Of a stretch of DNA of 64,000 nucleotides, positions 38,036 to 46,939 are shown piece after piece. The notes under the pieces were generated by a model. That model ran no database searches. It was given only the letters and a program-made list of their open reading frames with translations, and was not told the origin of the DNA. Position 1 is the stretch's first letter, and every line of letters begins with the position of its first letter. The stretch comes from Anaerobaca sp035448545 (lineage in GTDB: Bacteria; Planctomycetota; Phycisphaerae; Sedimentisphaerales; Anaerobacaceae). The stretch is taken from NCBI GenBank assembly GCA_035448545.1, contig DAOTJE010000001.1, forward strand, positions 124,001-188,000, given 5' to 3'. Position numbers and translations under genes: made by a program.

Positions 38036-39236
38036 TCACAGGCTCCAGGGACTGCGCATCGGGCGGCGGAGCATCCGGTTGGCCTGGTCGTCTGCGACGA
38101 ACCGCTCCTTCCGGGGGTCCCAGTGCAGCTTGCGTCCCAGGCGGATGGCGATGTCATCCAGGTGACAGATCGTATCCGACCGGATAGCGGCCTCGATGGG
38201 ACTGACCGTCTTGCTTCACGTCCATGTGGATCATACGGACGCCGTTGGCGTAGAGGTGTTCGACGCGCCAGAAGAGCGGCGTATCACAGAGCCCATCCTC
38301 GGGGATCACGCCGGTGCCTTCGATCTCCAGCGGGCCGGTGTCGTCCGTGCCGTTGCCCCACTGGGCGATGTCGATGTGGTGGATGCCCCAGGCGCCGCTG
38401 AGACAGCCGAGACCGTAATCGTGGATATGCATCCAGTAGCCCTCGCTGCCTTCGGCTCGTGAGGCGGCCCGTTGGAAGGAATAAGGAGCCCATGGGGCCG
38501 GGCCCAGCCACATGTCGTAATCGAACTGATGCGGGTCGGGTTCCGGCTGGGTCGGCTGATTGGGCAGCGACAGGCCCTGCACGGAGCCGACCACGATGGT
38601 CTGCAATCTGCCGATTCTCCTGTTCCGCACGAGTTCGCAGGCGAAGCGGAAGTCCCGGCCGGAGCGCTGCTGCGTGCCGAACTGGAAGACGACACCGTAT
38701 TCGTTCACCGCTCGGCGCAGGGCCTGGGCGGCGGCAACATGCACATCGGCCGGCTTCTCCAGATACATGTCCTTGCCGTTCCGGGCGGCCTCGATGCCGA
38801 TCAACGCGTGCCAGTGGTCGGGTGTCGCGACGCAGACCGCGTCGATATCCCGGCGGGCCAGCAGCTCGCGGAAGTCGTGGTAGGTCCGGGCATCCTGGCT
38901 TCCGTACCGCTCGTCAATCTGCCGCTTGGCTTTCTGACGGAATGCCTCACGGAGGTCGCAGGCCGCGACGACGCGTACGTCTTCCTGGCCGAGGAAGGCG
39001 CGAAGGTGGCCGCCGCCCATGCTGCCGACGCCGATGCAGCCCATGACGATCTTCTCGCTGGGTGGGGTGGCGCCTTGGCTTGCCAACACGCGGCCCGGTA
39101 CGAAGCAGGGGAATCCCAAGGCCGCGCCGAGGGCGGCGCCGCTCTTGAGGAACCGGCGACGAGGGATGGTCTTCTTGACGGGCGATCCCGGGTGAACTGG
39201 AAACGTGCCTCCTGCTGTCTTTGCCGTCTTTGTCAT
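38036..39236 (-). pseudogene. Gfo/Idh/MocA oxidoreductase broken by an internal out-of-frame deletion
   Basis: The N-terminal part is normal: start ATG 39236, a Tat-like signal (PRRRFLKSGAALGAAL), then IGVGSMGGGHLRAFL, CVATPDHWHALIGIEA, LEKPADVHVAAAQAL and WGIHHIDIAQWGNGTDDTG, up to RMIHMDVKQ. The frame then shifts and stops at 38154. In another frame, KTVSPIEAAIRSDTICHLDD continues to a normal C-terminus ending MLRRPMRSPWSL with a stop at 38036. Family members have about 70-85 residues between those points, so a segment of roughly that size is missing. The intact homologue lies divergently at 39451. A sequencing or assembly error cannot cause this much loss easily but is not excluded. Confidence 0.85.
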
Positions 39237-39450
39237 GTGTCGTCTTCTTTCTTGCCAAGGAGAGGTTCGCACAAAGCCCTCGATGAGGGGATTATAGGGG
39301 GCCGTCACGTCTCTGGCCAGCAGAACCACCGTGCGAACGATTCGGCTTGGGTTTTGGTCTGTGCGGTGGTACACTGTTACGGTGGTTCGATGCCACGACA
39401 GCTTCGGATTGATGGACCGACATCCGGATTCAATGACTGGAGTGTGCAGC

Positions 39451-40794
39451 ATGGGCAGCGACAGAAAGACATCGAGGCGTCGGTTCGTCCAATCGGCCAC
39501 CGGCGCGATTGCCGCTTTCACTATCGTTCCTCGTCATGTGCTGGGCCAGGGGCCGACGCCGCCGAGCGAGAAGCTCAACGTCGCCTGTATCGGAGTCGGC
39601 GGTCGAGGCGGCGCCAGCGTCGACGGGACCAAGGGCGAGAACATCGTGGCGATGTGCGACGTCGACAGCCGGCGGGCCGTGGACGCGTTCGCGGGTTTTC
39701 CCAGGGCCCGGAAGTTCCGCGATTACCGCACGCTGTTCGATGAGATGGGCGACCGGATCGATGCGGTGACCGTTGCCACGCCCGACCACACGCATGCGGT
39801 GATCGCCATGGAAGCGATTCGGCGGGGCAAGCACGTTTACTGCGAGAAACCTTTGGCTCATTCGATTCACGAGGTCCGCGCCCTGATGGAGGCGGCGCGC
39901 GAGCACAAGGTGGTGACGCAGCTTGGCAATCAGGGCCATTCGTATGACACGATCCGGATGTTCTGCGAGTGGGTCTGGGATGGGGCCATCGGCAACGTCA
40001 CGGAGGTCCACGCCGCGTGTGGTTCGGTCTACAGCGCGATTGACGATCTTCCCAGACTCCAGGAGAGACACGAGGTCCCGGTCGAACTGGACTGGGACCT
40101 GTGGCTGGGACCCGCGAAGTATCGTCCGTATCATCCGATGTACGTGCCGGGCACGTGGCGGCGCTGGACGCCGTTCGGCTGCGGCGTCATCGGCGACTGG
40201 GTCTGTCACGTGGTCGATCCGGTCTTCTGGGCGCTCGATCTGGGTGCTCCCAAGACGGTCCAGGCCCGGGCCAGGGATTACGACCCCAAGGCTCATGGCG
40301 ACACGTTCCCCAAAGGCACCGTCGTGGTCTATGAGTTCGAAGCCAAGGGCAATCGCGGACCGGTCAGGCTTGTCTGGCACGACGGCGTCGAGACAATCCC
40401 GCGGCCGGACGATCTGGAAGCCGGACGCGAGGTGCCCGGCACAGGGGCGATTGTCATCGGGGACAAAGGCAAGATCATGTATGGTTCACACGGAGCCGGC
40501 AGCCTGCGAATCTTCCCCGAGGAGAAGATGAGGGCATACAAGCAACCGGCCAGGACGCTGCCGCGTGTGAAGGACCACTTCGTCGACTGGCTCGATGCGA
40601 TCAGGGAAGGTCGGCCGGCCGGCTCGCATTTCGACTGCGGCGGGCCGCTGACGGAGATCGCGCTGCTGGGCATCATCGCGACGAAGATGCTGGGCGAGAA
40701 ACTCGAATGGGACGGGCCGAACATGCGCTTCGTCAATTCCGACGAGGCGAATCGGCATCTCCGTCCTCCCTATCGTGATGGCTGGACGCTGTGA
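39451..40794 (+). CDS. Secreted Gfo/Idh/MocA family oxidoreductase (Tat signal)
   Basis: The product is 447 residues. The twin-arginine signal TSRRRFVQSATGAIAAF is followed by the Rossmann LNVACIGVGGRGGASVDGTK, VTVATPDHTHAVIAMEAIRR, the catalytic-lysine motif YCEKPLAHSIHEVRALM, QLGNQGHSYDTIRMFCEWVW, WDLWLGPAKYRPYHP and GVIGDWVCHVVDPVFWALDL. The C-terminus DEANRHLRPPYRDGWTL is typical of planctomycete members. It probably acts on sugars or cyclitols in the periplasm. Start ATG 39451 follows GGAG by eight bases. A 214-base divergent promoter region separates it from the broken homologue. Confidence 0.93.
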   Translation: MGSDRKTSRRRFVQSATGAIAAFTIVPRHVLGQGPTPPSEKLNVACIGVGGRGGASVDGTKGENIVAMCDVDSRRAVDAFAGFPRARKFRDYRTLFDEMGDRIDAVTVATPDHTHAVIAMEAIRRGKHVYCEKPLAHSIHEVRALMEAAREHKVVTQLGNQGHSYDTIRMFCEWVWDGAIGNVTEVHAACGSVYSAIDDLPRLQERHEVPVELDWDLWLGPAKYRPYHPMYVPGTWRRWTPFGCGVIGDWVCHVVDPVFWALDLGAPKTVQARARDYDPKAHGDTFPKGTVVVYEFEAKGNRGPVRLVWHDGVETIPRPDDLEAGREVPGTGAIVIGDKGKIMYGSHGAGSLRIFPEEKMRAYKQPARTLPRVKDHFVDWLDAIREGRPAGSHFDCGGPLTEIALLGIIATKMLGEKLEWDGPNMRFVNSDEANRHLRPPYRDGWTL

Positions 40795-40839
40795 GTGACT
40801 GAGGTGGGGAGCCGTGACTGTCGGTCGGGTGTCCCGCTC

Positions 40840-40950
40840 TGTCATGGTGAGCGCAGCGAACCATCTGGCCTGCGCATGCGGGGTCTGCATCATAGCGAAG
40901 CCGACATCTCGGTCGAGAGCCAGATCCTTCCGCTGCGCGTCAGGATGACA
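40840..40950. repeat. Interspersed palindromic element between convergent genes
   Basis: The left arm 40840-40868 (TGTCATGGTGAGCGCAGCGA and on) pairs with the right arm 40920-40950 (…GCGTCAGGATGACA). It resembles the GTCAT-CTGAGCG-AGCGAA-ATCT type of intergenic palindrome I have seen in many environmental bacterial genomes. It lies between two convergent stops, so it may also serve as a terminator. Confidence 0.6.
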
Positions 40951-40985
40951 GAATGCGCGGGGTGACCCGATGCGCATCGGGATTC

Positions 40986-42014
40986 CTACGAACGGCGACG
41001 CAGGTCGTCGGCGATCAGGCAGCCTTCGCAGGGGCAGAAGGCACGCAGGTTCGCCTCGGCCGTGCCGGGCGGGACTTCGCAGCCGGGCTGGAGGATGAAT
41101 CTCGCGCCTGCCGAGCCGATGCATTTGCGGGCCGCACAGGCGACGTCTTCGGGCGTGCCCTGAAGCAACACGGCGCTCGGGTCGAAATTGCCGGCCAGCG
41201 TGACATCGGGACCGACCGCTTCGCGTGCCGCGGCCAGCGAGACCATCCAATCCACGTCGATGATGTCGGCGCCGGTCCGAGCCATCAGGGCGATGTTGTT
41301 GGCGATATTGCCGCAGATGTGAAGCTTGACCGTCGCGCCGGCTTCGTGGATGGCGTCGATCAGTCGCTTCTCGAACGGCAGCACGTACTGCTCGTACATC
41401 GCGGGATTGATGAGGCTGGCGACCGCGTCGCCGATGCCGATCATGTCCGCGCCGGCATCGATCTGGGCCCGCGCGAAGCGAATCTCGTTGTCGATGATGA
41501 CCTCGGCCGCCTGGAGGTACATCTCCGGTTTGTCGATCAGGTCCATGAAGGTGTTCTCGACTCCCCGCAGGTCGGCGTACTCGGCGATGGGACCCTCGAC
41601 CCAGCCGAGGACGCTGTGGGTCGCGCCGACGGCCTGGGCCATCTTCGCAACGCTCTCGACACGTTGCCTGGGACGCTCGGCCTTCTCGATCTCGAACGGC
41701 GCAAGCCGGGTGACGTCCTCGGGGGTCTGAATCAGCATTCTCTTGGGTTTGCCGACGCCGTCGGGCGGGTAGTCGAATTCCATCCCATAGGCGGACGCTT
41801 CGCGCCAAGGATCGCTGATCGCGCTGGCCTGGTCGAGGCCGAACGCATGGGTCACCGCCAACTGCGACGCGACCAGGACATCGCCGTCGAGGTAGTAGTC
41901 CCGGTAGGTGCGTCCGATGAAGTGGGCGGCCCAGGCCATGAAGATCGGTGTCACGGCCAGCCGATCCACCGGTTGGCCTCGCAAGGTCGCATAGATTCGC
42001 TCTTTCGGTGTCAT
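40986..42014 (-). CDS. Uroporphyrinogen decarboxylase-fold protein, MtaA/CmuA-like methyltransferase
   Basis: This 342-residue protein starts TPKERIYATLRGQPVDRLAV, the usual opening of URO-D-fold proteins, and continues with GADMIGIGDAVASLINPAMY, VKLHICGNIANNIALMARTG, DIIDVDWMVSLAAAREAVGP and LAGNFDPSAVLLQGTPEDV. The H-x-C of LHICGN and a later Cys in FILQPGCEVPPGTAEANL match the zinc-binding pattern of corrinoid-dependent methyltransferases rather than HemE. Substrate unknown; probably methyl transfer in the nearby sugar or methylated compound pathway. Start ATG 42014 follows GTGGAG by seven bases. Confidence 0.88.
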   Translation of the reverse strand: MTPKERIYATLRGQPVDRLAVTPIFMAWAAHFIGRTYRDYYLDGDVLVASQLAVTHAFGLDQASAISDPWREASAYGMEFDYPPDGVGKPKRMLIQTPEDVTRLAPFEIEKAERPRQRVESVAKMAQAVGATHSVLGWVEGPIAEYADLRGVENTFMDLIDKPEMYLQAAEVIIDNEIRFARAQIDAGADMIGIGDAVASLINPAMYEQYVLPFEKRLIDAIHEAGATVKLHICGNIANNIALMARTGADIIDVDWMVSLAAAREAVGPDVTLAGNFDPSAVLLQGTPEDVACAARKCIGSAGARFILQPGCEVPPGTAEANLRAFCPCEGCLIADDLRRRS

Positions 42015-42338
42015 CGCGGTCTCCACGGATTGCTCCAGTTCTCGGGTGACCCCGGCTCGCCGGCTCGTTTGCCGGTGTGCGCACTTCTCGCATGATAGCG
42101 ATCCGGCGGACAATGTCCACCGCCTTTCCGAGGCTGTGGGATTTGTGAGGCGAATGTGAGAAAATCGCTTGGCGGGCCTCGGCCGGGTTTGATAAAATCC
42201 GTCGTCTTGAATGTGCCGATTGGAGAATCTTGGCGCTATGAGATGCACGATTGGGCCAGGGGAAGAAAGATCACTTCGAGGGCTGCCTGACCGAACACCT
42301 GCAGGCGCCGCGCCCACACGATAGGGAGGTTCGTTGCG
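42015..42338. promoter_or_regulatory. Divergent intergenic region with a promoter for the oxidoreductase operon
   Basis: In this 324-base gap, TTGGCG (42169-42174), 18 bases and TAAAAT (42193-42198) form a plus-strand promoter, about 140 bases before the ATG at 42339, leaving a long leader. GGAGG before 42339 is the Shine-Dalgarno. No other gene is supported. Confidence 0.45.
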
Positions 42339-43358
42339 ATGTTGAGAGTGGGAATCGTCGGGTTCGGATTCATGGGACGCATGCATTTTCGCTGCTGGAA
42401 GGCGCGGGAAGATGCGCAGGTCGTCGCCGTCTGCGATGCGAACCCCAACATCAAGGAGGACACGCACCGGGCGGTGGGCAATATCGACGGAGCCGCCGGC
42501 GACATCGATTTTTCGGGAATTGAGGTGTTTGCCGACTTCGACCGGATGATTGCGAAGGCGGGGCTCGATGCGATCTCGCTGACCCTGCCTACCTATCTTC
42601 ACGCCGAGTTCTCCGAGCGAGCCCTGTCACGAGGTGTCCACGTGCTGTGCGAAAAGCCGATGGCGCTGACCGTGAGCGACTGTGAACGCATGATCAGGGC
42701 CGCCCGCAACAGCGGCAAGGTCCTCCAGATCGGCCATTGCCTGCGGTTCTGGCCGGAGTATGTCAAGGCCAAGGAACTGGTTGACAGCGGCCAGTACGGC
42801 AGGGTCGTCGCGGCCATGTTCCAGCGGCTGGGTTCGCCTCCCGGCTGGAGCCTCGACAACTGGTTCGTCGACGAGAGCCGCAGCGGGGGAGTCGCGCTGG
42901 ACCTGCATATTCACGACACGGACTTCGTACAATACCTTCTCGGCATGCCCCAGGCGGTTTGCAGTCACGGCGCCATGAGCGCGCGGGGGCAACTGATCCA
43001 CATCGTCACGCAGTACGTCTATGGCGACGACCAGGTCATCACCGCCGAGGGCGGTTGGGGGATGATGCCCAGCTTCGGCTTTGAGATGAGCTTCAATCTG
43101 ATCATGGAAAAGGCCACGATCGTCTATGACCTGACCCGGCAGCCGGCGTTGCGCGTCTGTCCGGCCGAGGGCGAGGTTTTTACGCCCGTGGTGCTGCCGC
43201 AGGATGGCTACGTCCGCCAGATCGACCACTTTGCCAGGGCGGTCCAGGGCCAGACGGTGCCGCCGGTCATCACTCTGGAGCAGTCCCGTGACTCGGTGAA
43301 GATCGTGGAAGCGGAGAAGGAGTCGATCCGCAGACGCGAGCGAGTCGCCATTCGATAA
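42339..43358 (+). CDS. Gfo/Idh/MocA family oxidoreductase, cytoplasmic
   Basis: This 339-residue protein opens with LRVGIVGFGFMGRMHFRCWK and has the catalytic motif VLCEKPMALTVSDCERMIRA, IGHCLRFWPEYVKAKEL, SGGVALDLHIHDTDFVQYLL and a C-terminal DGYVRQIDHFARAV. It has no signal peptide, unlike the two others nearby. It is likely an NAD(P)-dependent sugar or inositol dehydrogenase. It heads a three-gene operon with a TIM-barrel isomerase and an MFS transporter, a layout seen in uptake and breakdown of sugar derivatives. Confidence 0.94.
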   Translation: MLRVGIVGFGFMGRMHFRCWKAREDAQVVAVCDANPNIKEDTHRAVGNIDGAAGDIDFSGIEVFADFDRMIAKAGLDAISLTLPTYLHAEFSERALSRGVHVLCEKPMALTVSDCERMIRAARNSGKVLQIGHCLRFWPEYVKAKELVDSGQYGRVVAAMFQRLGSPPGWSLDNWFVDESRSGGVALDLHIHDTDFVQYLLGMPQAVCSHGAMSARGQLIHIVTQYVYGDDQVITAEGGWGMMPSFGFEMSFNLIMEKATIVYDLTRQPALRVCPAEGEVFTPVVLPQDGYVRQIDHFARAVQGQTVPPVITLEQSRDSVKIVEAEKESIRRRERVAIR

Positions 43359-43383
43359 CCGGGGGAAAGAACAGGAGACGGAC

Positions 43384-44199
43384 ATGAAATGCAGGAACTG
43401 GCCCGTAGGCGTGTGCAGTTGGTCGCTCCAGACGGACGTCCCCGGCGTGGCCAAGGCGATGAAGAAGCTGGGTTTGCAGCACGTGCACCTGGCGATCGCC
43501 GGTGCGATCGGATCCGGCGGCAGACAGTACCTTGATGCGATCAAGGCACAGAACTGGACGATCACCTCGACCATGCTGAACTTTGCGCACGAGGACTACT
43601 CGACGCTGGACACCATCAAGATCACCGGCGGTATCGTCCCCGACGAGTATTGGCAGGGGGATCGCGACCTGTTCATCCAGGCGGCGGAGATCACCGCCGC
43701 CCTGGGGGTCAAGTACCTCTCGATGCACGCCGGCTTCATCGACGAAACCGACAAGGCCCACGCCGCCAAGATCACCGAGCGAATCCGCACGCTGGCCGAC
43801 ATAGCCGAAGAGAACGGCGTGATTTTGCTGCTGGAGACCGGGCAGGAGACGGCCGGAGAGCTGCGCCATTTCCTCGAGAGACTGGACCACAACTCCGTCG
43901 GCGTCAACTTTGATCCGGCCAACATGATCCTCTACGACAAAGGTAACCCCATCAAGGCGGTTCACACCCTGGCACCGTGGATTCGGCACATCCACATCAA
44001 GGACGCGCTGCGCACCAGCGAGCCCGGCACGTGGGGGACCGAGGTGCCCTGGGGTGACGGACAGGTCGGCGTCGCCGAGTTCCTCCGGGCCCTGGAAGAG
44101 GTGGGATACGACGGGGCGCTGGCCATCGAGCGCGAGGCGGGCGATGATCGTTTCGGCGATATCCAGAAGGCAGTCCAGCGGTTGGCGGCGGCGAGTTGA
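43384..44199 (+). CDS. Sugar phosphate isomerase/epimerase family TIM barrel
   Basis: This 271-residue AP-endonuclease-2 superfamily protein has the motifs VGVCSWSLQTDVPGVAKAM, LGVKYLSMHAGFID, VILLLETGQETAGELRHFL, VGVNFDPANMILYDKGNPI, IRHIHIKDALRT and YDGALAIEREAGDDRFGDI. The Glu, Asp and His residues in these segments form the metal site of xylose-isomerase-like barrels. Family members isomerise or dehydrate keto-sugars and inosose. It begins 25 bases after the oxidoreductase, with AGGAG seven bases before its ATG, so it is in the same operon. Confidence 0.93.
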   Translation: MKCRNWPVGVCSWSLQTDVPGVAKAMKKLGLQHVHLAIAGAIGSGGRQYLDAIKAQNWTITSTMLNFAHEDYSTLDTIKITGGIVPDEYWQGDRDLFIQAAEITAALGVKYLSMHAGFIDETDKAHAAKITERIRTLADIAEENGVILLLETGQETAGELRHFLERLDHNSVGVNFDPANMILYDKGNPIKAVHTLAPWIRHIHIKDALRTSEPGTWGTEVPWGDGQVGVAEFLRALEEVGYDGALAIEREAGDDRFGDIQKAVQRLAAAS

Positions 44200-44237
44200 C
44201 CGGACCAGCGGCGGCGCGGCGATTCAAGGAGAATGAC

Positions 44238-45452
44238 ATGACTTTCGGGATGGATTCGACCCTGTATTGGAAGCTCAGCGCGTTGATGGCTTTGGAGTTC
44301 GCGGTCTGGGGGGCGTGGTATCCGGTATTGGCGGCGCGGCTGCTGGGTCCGCTGAAGTTCAGCGGCAAGCAGACCGGCTGGGTCTATTCGGCCTTGCCTC
44401 TGGCCTGCATCTTCATGCCGCTGCTGGCTGGGTATCTGGCGGATAGGTACTTCAACACGGAGTACATTCTGGCGGTGGCCCATCTTAGCGGCATGGTGCT
44501 GCTGTTTGTCGCCAGCTATCGCAAAGACTTCAAGTCGCTGTTTCCGGTGATCCTGCTCTACGCGCTGTGTTATGCGGCGACGTTGCCTTTGGTCAACTCG
44601 CTGATGTTTTATCACCTGGCCAAGAACAACGTCGATACGGCGAAATCCGCCTACATCTTCATGTGGGCGCCGATTGCCTGGGCTGTGGCCGGTTACTTCC
44701 TGACCGGCTGGCGCTGGATCTTCAAGACCGGTGAAGAAGGGAGGGATTGCCTGATCCTGGCGGCGGTTTTGTCGGTGGTCATGGCGGTCATCTGTGGCGG
44801 CTTCATGCCGAACACGCCGCCGGCCGGCGCGGCAGGAAGCTCCGCACTGGGCATGCTGAAAATCCCGACGTTCCTGGTGTTCCTACTGATTTCGATGGTT
44901 GCGCCGGGGATGATGCAGTTCTACTTCCTCGGGACCGCACAGTTCATGCAGGACAACAAGATCGCGGCCAAGAACGTGCCGGCCTCGATGGCCATCGCCC
45001 AGGCGGTGCAGGCAGCGGCGACGTTGCTGCTCTTGGAGCGTTTTCTGAATCCGGAGATGATCGGATTGGGCTACAAGTGGACGCTGGTGGCAGGGGCTGC
45101 TTCCTGGCTGGTTCTGTTCGTGATCTACATCATTCCGCGTCCAGCGGCCATAATTGTGGGGTCCCAGGCCTTTCACGGGTTGGCCTATGTGTTCTTCATC
45201 ATTGCCGGGCAGCAATATGCCGGAGCGGTGGCGCCGGAAGGGGCGGGCGGCTCCATGCAGGCCCTGATCTTCACGGCCCAGAGTGGCGTGGCCTTGTTCG
45301 GTGGCACCCAGCTGGCGGGTGTAGTGATGGACAAGTTCAAGGTGGGCGGTCAGTTCCAGTGGCAGAAGGTATGGATGGTCCCGGCGGTCATCATGCTGGT
45401 CTGCGTGATTGCCCTGGTGCTCTTCTACAAAGGGACGGTGCCGTTGATTTGA
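44238..45452 (+). CDS. MFS transporter, nucleoside/H+ symporter-like
   Basis: This 404-residue protein has about 12 hydrophobic helices. It starts LYWKLSALMALEFAVWGAWY, with the GAWYPVLAARL start typical of the NupG/YegT (Nuc_H_symport) family, then LLAGYLADRYFNTEYILAVA and later PGMMQFYFLGTAQFMQDNKI. The substrate is probably a sugar or nucleoside feeding the two enzymes upstream. ATG 44238 follows AAGGAG by six bases. It is the last gene of the operon and is followed by a strong terminator. Confidence 0.88.
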   Translation: MTFGMDSTLYWKLSALMALEFAVWGAWYPVLAARLLGPLKFSGKQTGWVYSALPLACIFMPLLAGYLADRYFNTEYILAVAHLSGMVLLFVASYRKDFKSLFPVILLYALCYAATLPLVNSLMFYHLAKNNVDTAKSAYIFMWAPIAWAVAGYFLTGWRWIFKTGEEGRDCLILAAVLSVVMAVICGGFMPNTPPAGAAGSSALGMLKIPTFLVFLLISMVAPGMMQFYFLGTAQFMQDNKIAAKNVPASMAIAQAVQAAATLLLLERFLNPEMIGLGYKWTLVAGAASWLVLFVIYIIPRPAAIIVGSQAFHGLAYVFFIIAGQQYAGAVAPEGAGGSMQALIFTAQSGVALFGGTQLAGVVMDKFKVGGQFQWQKVWMVPAVIMLVCVIALVLFYKGTVPLI

Positions 45453-45474
45453 CGGCACTGGTTGGGCTTCGAAC

Positions 45475-45515
45475 AAAAAGGGGGCTGCTTCTGGTGCAAG
45501 CCCCCTTGTTGTTTT
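45475..45515. terminator. Bidirectional intrinsic terminator
   Basis: AAGGGGGCT (45478-45486), a 12-base loop and AGCCCCCTT (45499-45507), flanked by A5 on the left and GTTGTTTT on the right. It ends the MFS operon on the plus strand and the class IV aminotransferase gene on the minus strand. Confidence 0.85.
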
Positions 45516-45529
45516 CCGCTGGGCGAGTC

Positions 45530-46363
45530 TCAGACCGTGAACTTGCGGAACTCGGCGATCAGGGCGGCGGTCTGGGGGCCGGGTTTACCGTTGCCAATGA
45601 CGGCATCGTCGAATTTGACCACCGGTACGATATCCTTGGTGGTGACCACAATGAACAGCTCGGTGGCCGAGGCCGCCTGCTGTGGCGTCAGACATTTCTC
45701 CACGACCTCCATCCCCAGGTTCCGGGCCGCCTGGAGCACGAATTTTCGCGTAATCGACGGCAGGATGTTGGCCGAGAGGGGGGCGGTCCACAGGGTTCGG
45801 CCCAGGATGGCGAAGAAGCCCGAACCGGCGCCCTCCGTAATCAGGCCGGCTTCATCCACGAGAATTGCCTCGCCGCAGCCCTTCTCGGCGGCATTCTGGC
45901 GGGCCAGGACGTTGGCCAGCAGGTTCAGCGACTTGATATCGCACCGTTTCCACCGCCAGTCGGGGTGGGTCGAGACGGTGATCCCTTCCGCCTTGTCGCG
46001 GGTGTCGTCGGGCACCTCGCTGACTGTCAGGAAGAAGTTGGGCTCCAGATCGGCGTTCCAGACGTGGTTGCGGGGCGCCGAGCCTCTCGTAACGTGGAAA
46101 TAAATCTTGGCGTCGGGCAGGCCGCTGGCGGCAAAGGCCCGCTCGACCCGGCTGCGAATCTGGCCAATGTCCACACTGGTGATGCGGACCTCCGCCAGGC
46201 TCCGGGCGAACCGCGCCATGTGGTCGTCCAGGGCGAAGAGCTTGCCGTGATAGCTGCGAAGGACCTCATAGACCCCATCGCCGAAGTAGATTCCCCGATC
46301 GAAGTAGATCGGATCGAGAGAGTCGACAGGGACGATCCTGTCATTGAGCATCGCCAGTTTCAT
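45530..46363 (-). CDS. Class IV PLP aminotransferase (D-amino-acid/branched-chain type)
   Basis: The product is 277 residues. KLAMLNDRIVPVDSLDPIYF leads to FDRGIYFGDGVYEVLRSYHG and LDDHMARFARSL. The PLP lysine lies in WKRCDIKSLNLLANVLA, then EAILVDEAGLITEGAGSGFF and QAARNLGMEVVEKCLTPQQA. The sequence sits between D-amino-acid transaminase and branched-chain aminotransferase; either would transfer amino groups from or to alpha-keto acids. Start ATG 46363 follows GGGAG by seven bases. An open frame extends further upstream without conservation. Confidence 0.92.
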   Translation of the reverse strand: MKLAMLNDRIVPVDSLDPIYFDRGIYFGDGVYEVLRSYHGKLFALDDHMARFARSLAEVRITSVDIGQIRSRVERAFAASGLPDAKIYFHVTRGSAPRNHVWNADLEPNFFLTVSEVPDDTRDKAEGITVSTHPDWRWKRCDIKSLNLLANVLARQNAAEKGCGEAILVDEAGLITEGAGSGFFAILGRTLWTAPLSANILPSITRKFVLQAARNLGMEVVEKCLTPQQAASATELFIVVTTKDIVPVVKFDDAVIGNGKPGPQTAALIAEFRKFTV

Positions 46364-46444
46364 CAAGGCACTCCCGAGAATGCATCCGTTCAGGTTCGAG
46401 CAACGCCTGCGGCTGACAGAATACGAAAAACCAGCAGAAATGTC

Positions 46445-46473
46445 TTTACAAAAATGGCCGCGCGCCGTAGTAT
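46445..46473 (+). promoter_or_regulatory. Promoter of the L21 gene
   Basis: TTTACA (46445-46450), exactly 17 bases and TAGTAT (46468-46473), about 45 bases before the ATG at 46518. Confidence 0.6.
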
Positions 46474-46517
46474 ACCTGTTTTTCCAAGATTGCAGTCCTT
46501 GACCTGGAGTTTTTGAA

Positions 46518-46847
46518 ATGTACGCAGTAATCGAACAGGGCGGAAAACAGCACAAGGTGGCCGAGGGCGACCGCCTGACCATCGAGTTGGTGGATGTGGA
46601 CCCCAAAGCCAGACAGATCGAGTTGGACAAGGTCCTTTTCGTGGGGGACGGGGCGACCAGCCGGCTCGGGACCCCGTATGTGGAAGGAGCGAAGGTTATC
46701 GCCTCTTTCGAGAGCACGGCCGAAGACGCATTGGTCAAGGGCGACAAACTCTATGTCACGCACTTCCGCCGGCGCAAGAACAGCAAACGCCGTATTGGAC
46801 ACCGCCAGAAGTATCTCCAGGTCACGATCGACAAGATTGAGGCCTGA
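46518..46847 (+). CDS. rplU: Ribosomal protein L21 (bL21)
   Basis: The product is 109 residues. It starts MYAVIEQGGKQHKVAEGDRL, followed by VLFVGDGATSRLGTPYVEGA and the RNA-binding C-terminus FRRRKNSKRRIGHRQKYLQV. Length and motifs are standard. Shine-Dalgarno GGAG lies eight bases upstream. The usual partner rpmA (L27) does not follow: the next gene is a convergent U32 protease-like gene. It has its own promoter and a probable terminator, so it is a single-gene unit here. Confidence 0.97.
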   Translation: MYAVIEQGGKQHKVAEGDRLTIELVDVDPKARQIELDKVLFVGDGATSRLGTPYVEGAKVIASFESTAEDALVKGDKLYVTHFRRRKNSKRRIGHRQKYLQVTIDKIEA

Positions 46848-46879
46848 CACGGGCGAAGACCACCGTTGCGCAATTCCAC

Positions 46880-46916
46880 CGGCTCGGCCGCATCCTTGGG
46901 TCGAGCCGTTCTATTT
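46880..46916 (+). terminator. Probable intrinsic terminator of rplU
   Basis: CGGCTCG and CGAGCCG flank a 15-base loop, followed by TTCTATTT. The gap between rplU and the convergent U32 gene is only 92 bases. Confidence 0.5.
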
Positions 46917-46939
46917 GGCCCTCCGGCGGCACGGTTGTC

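Noticed and set aside
35809..38157. Long minus-strand open frame opposite the debranching gene
   Set aside because: Most of it is antisense shadow. Only its first 40 codons are real, being the displaced C-terminus of the broken oxidoreductase.
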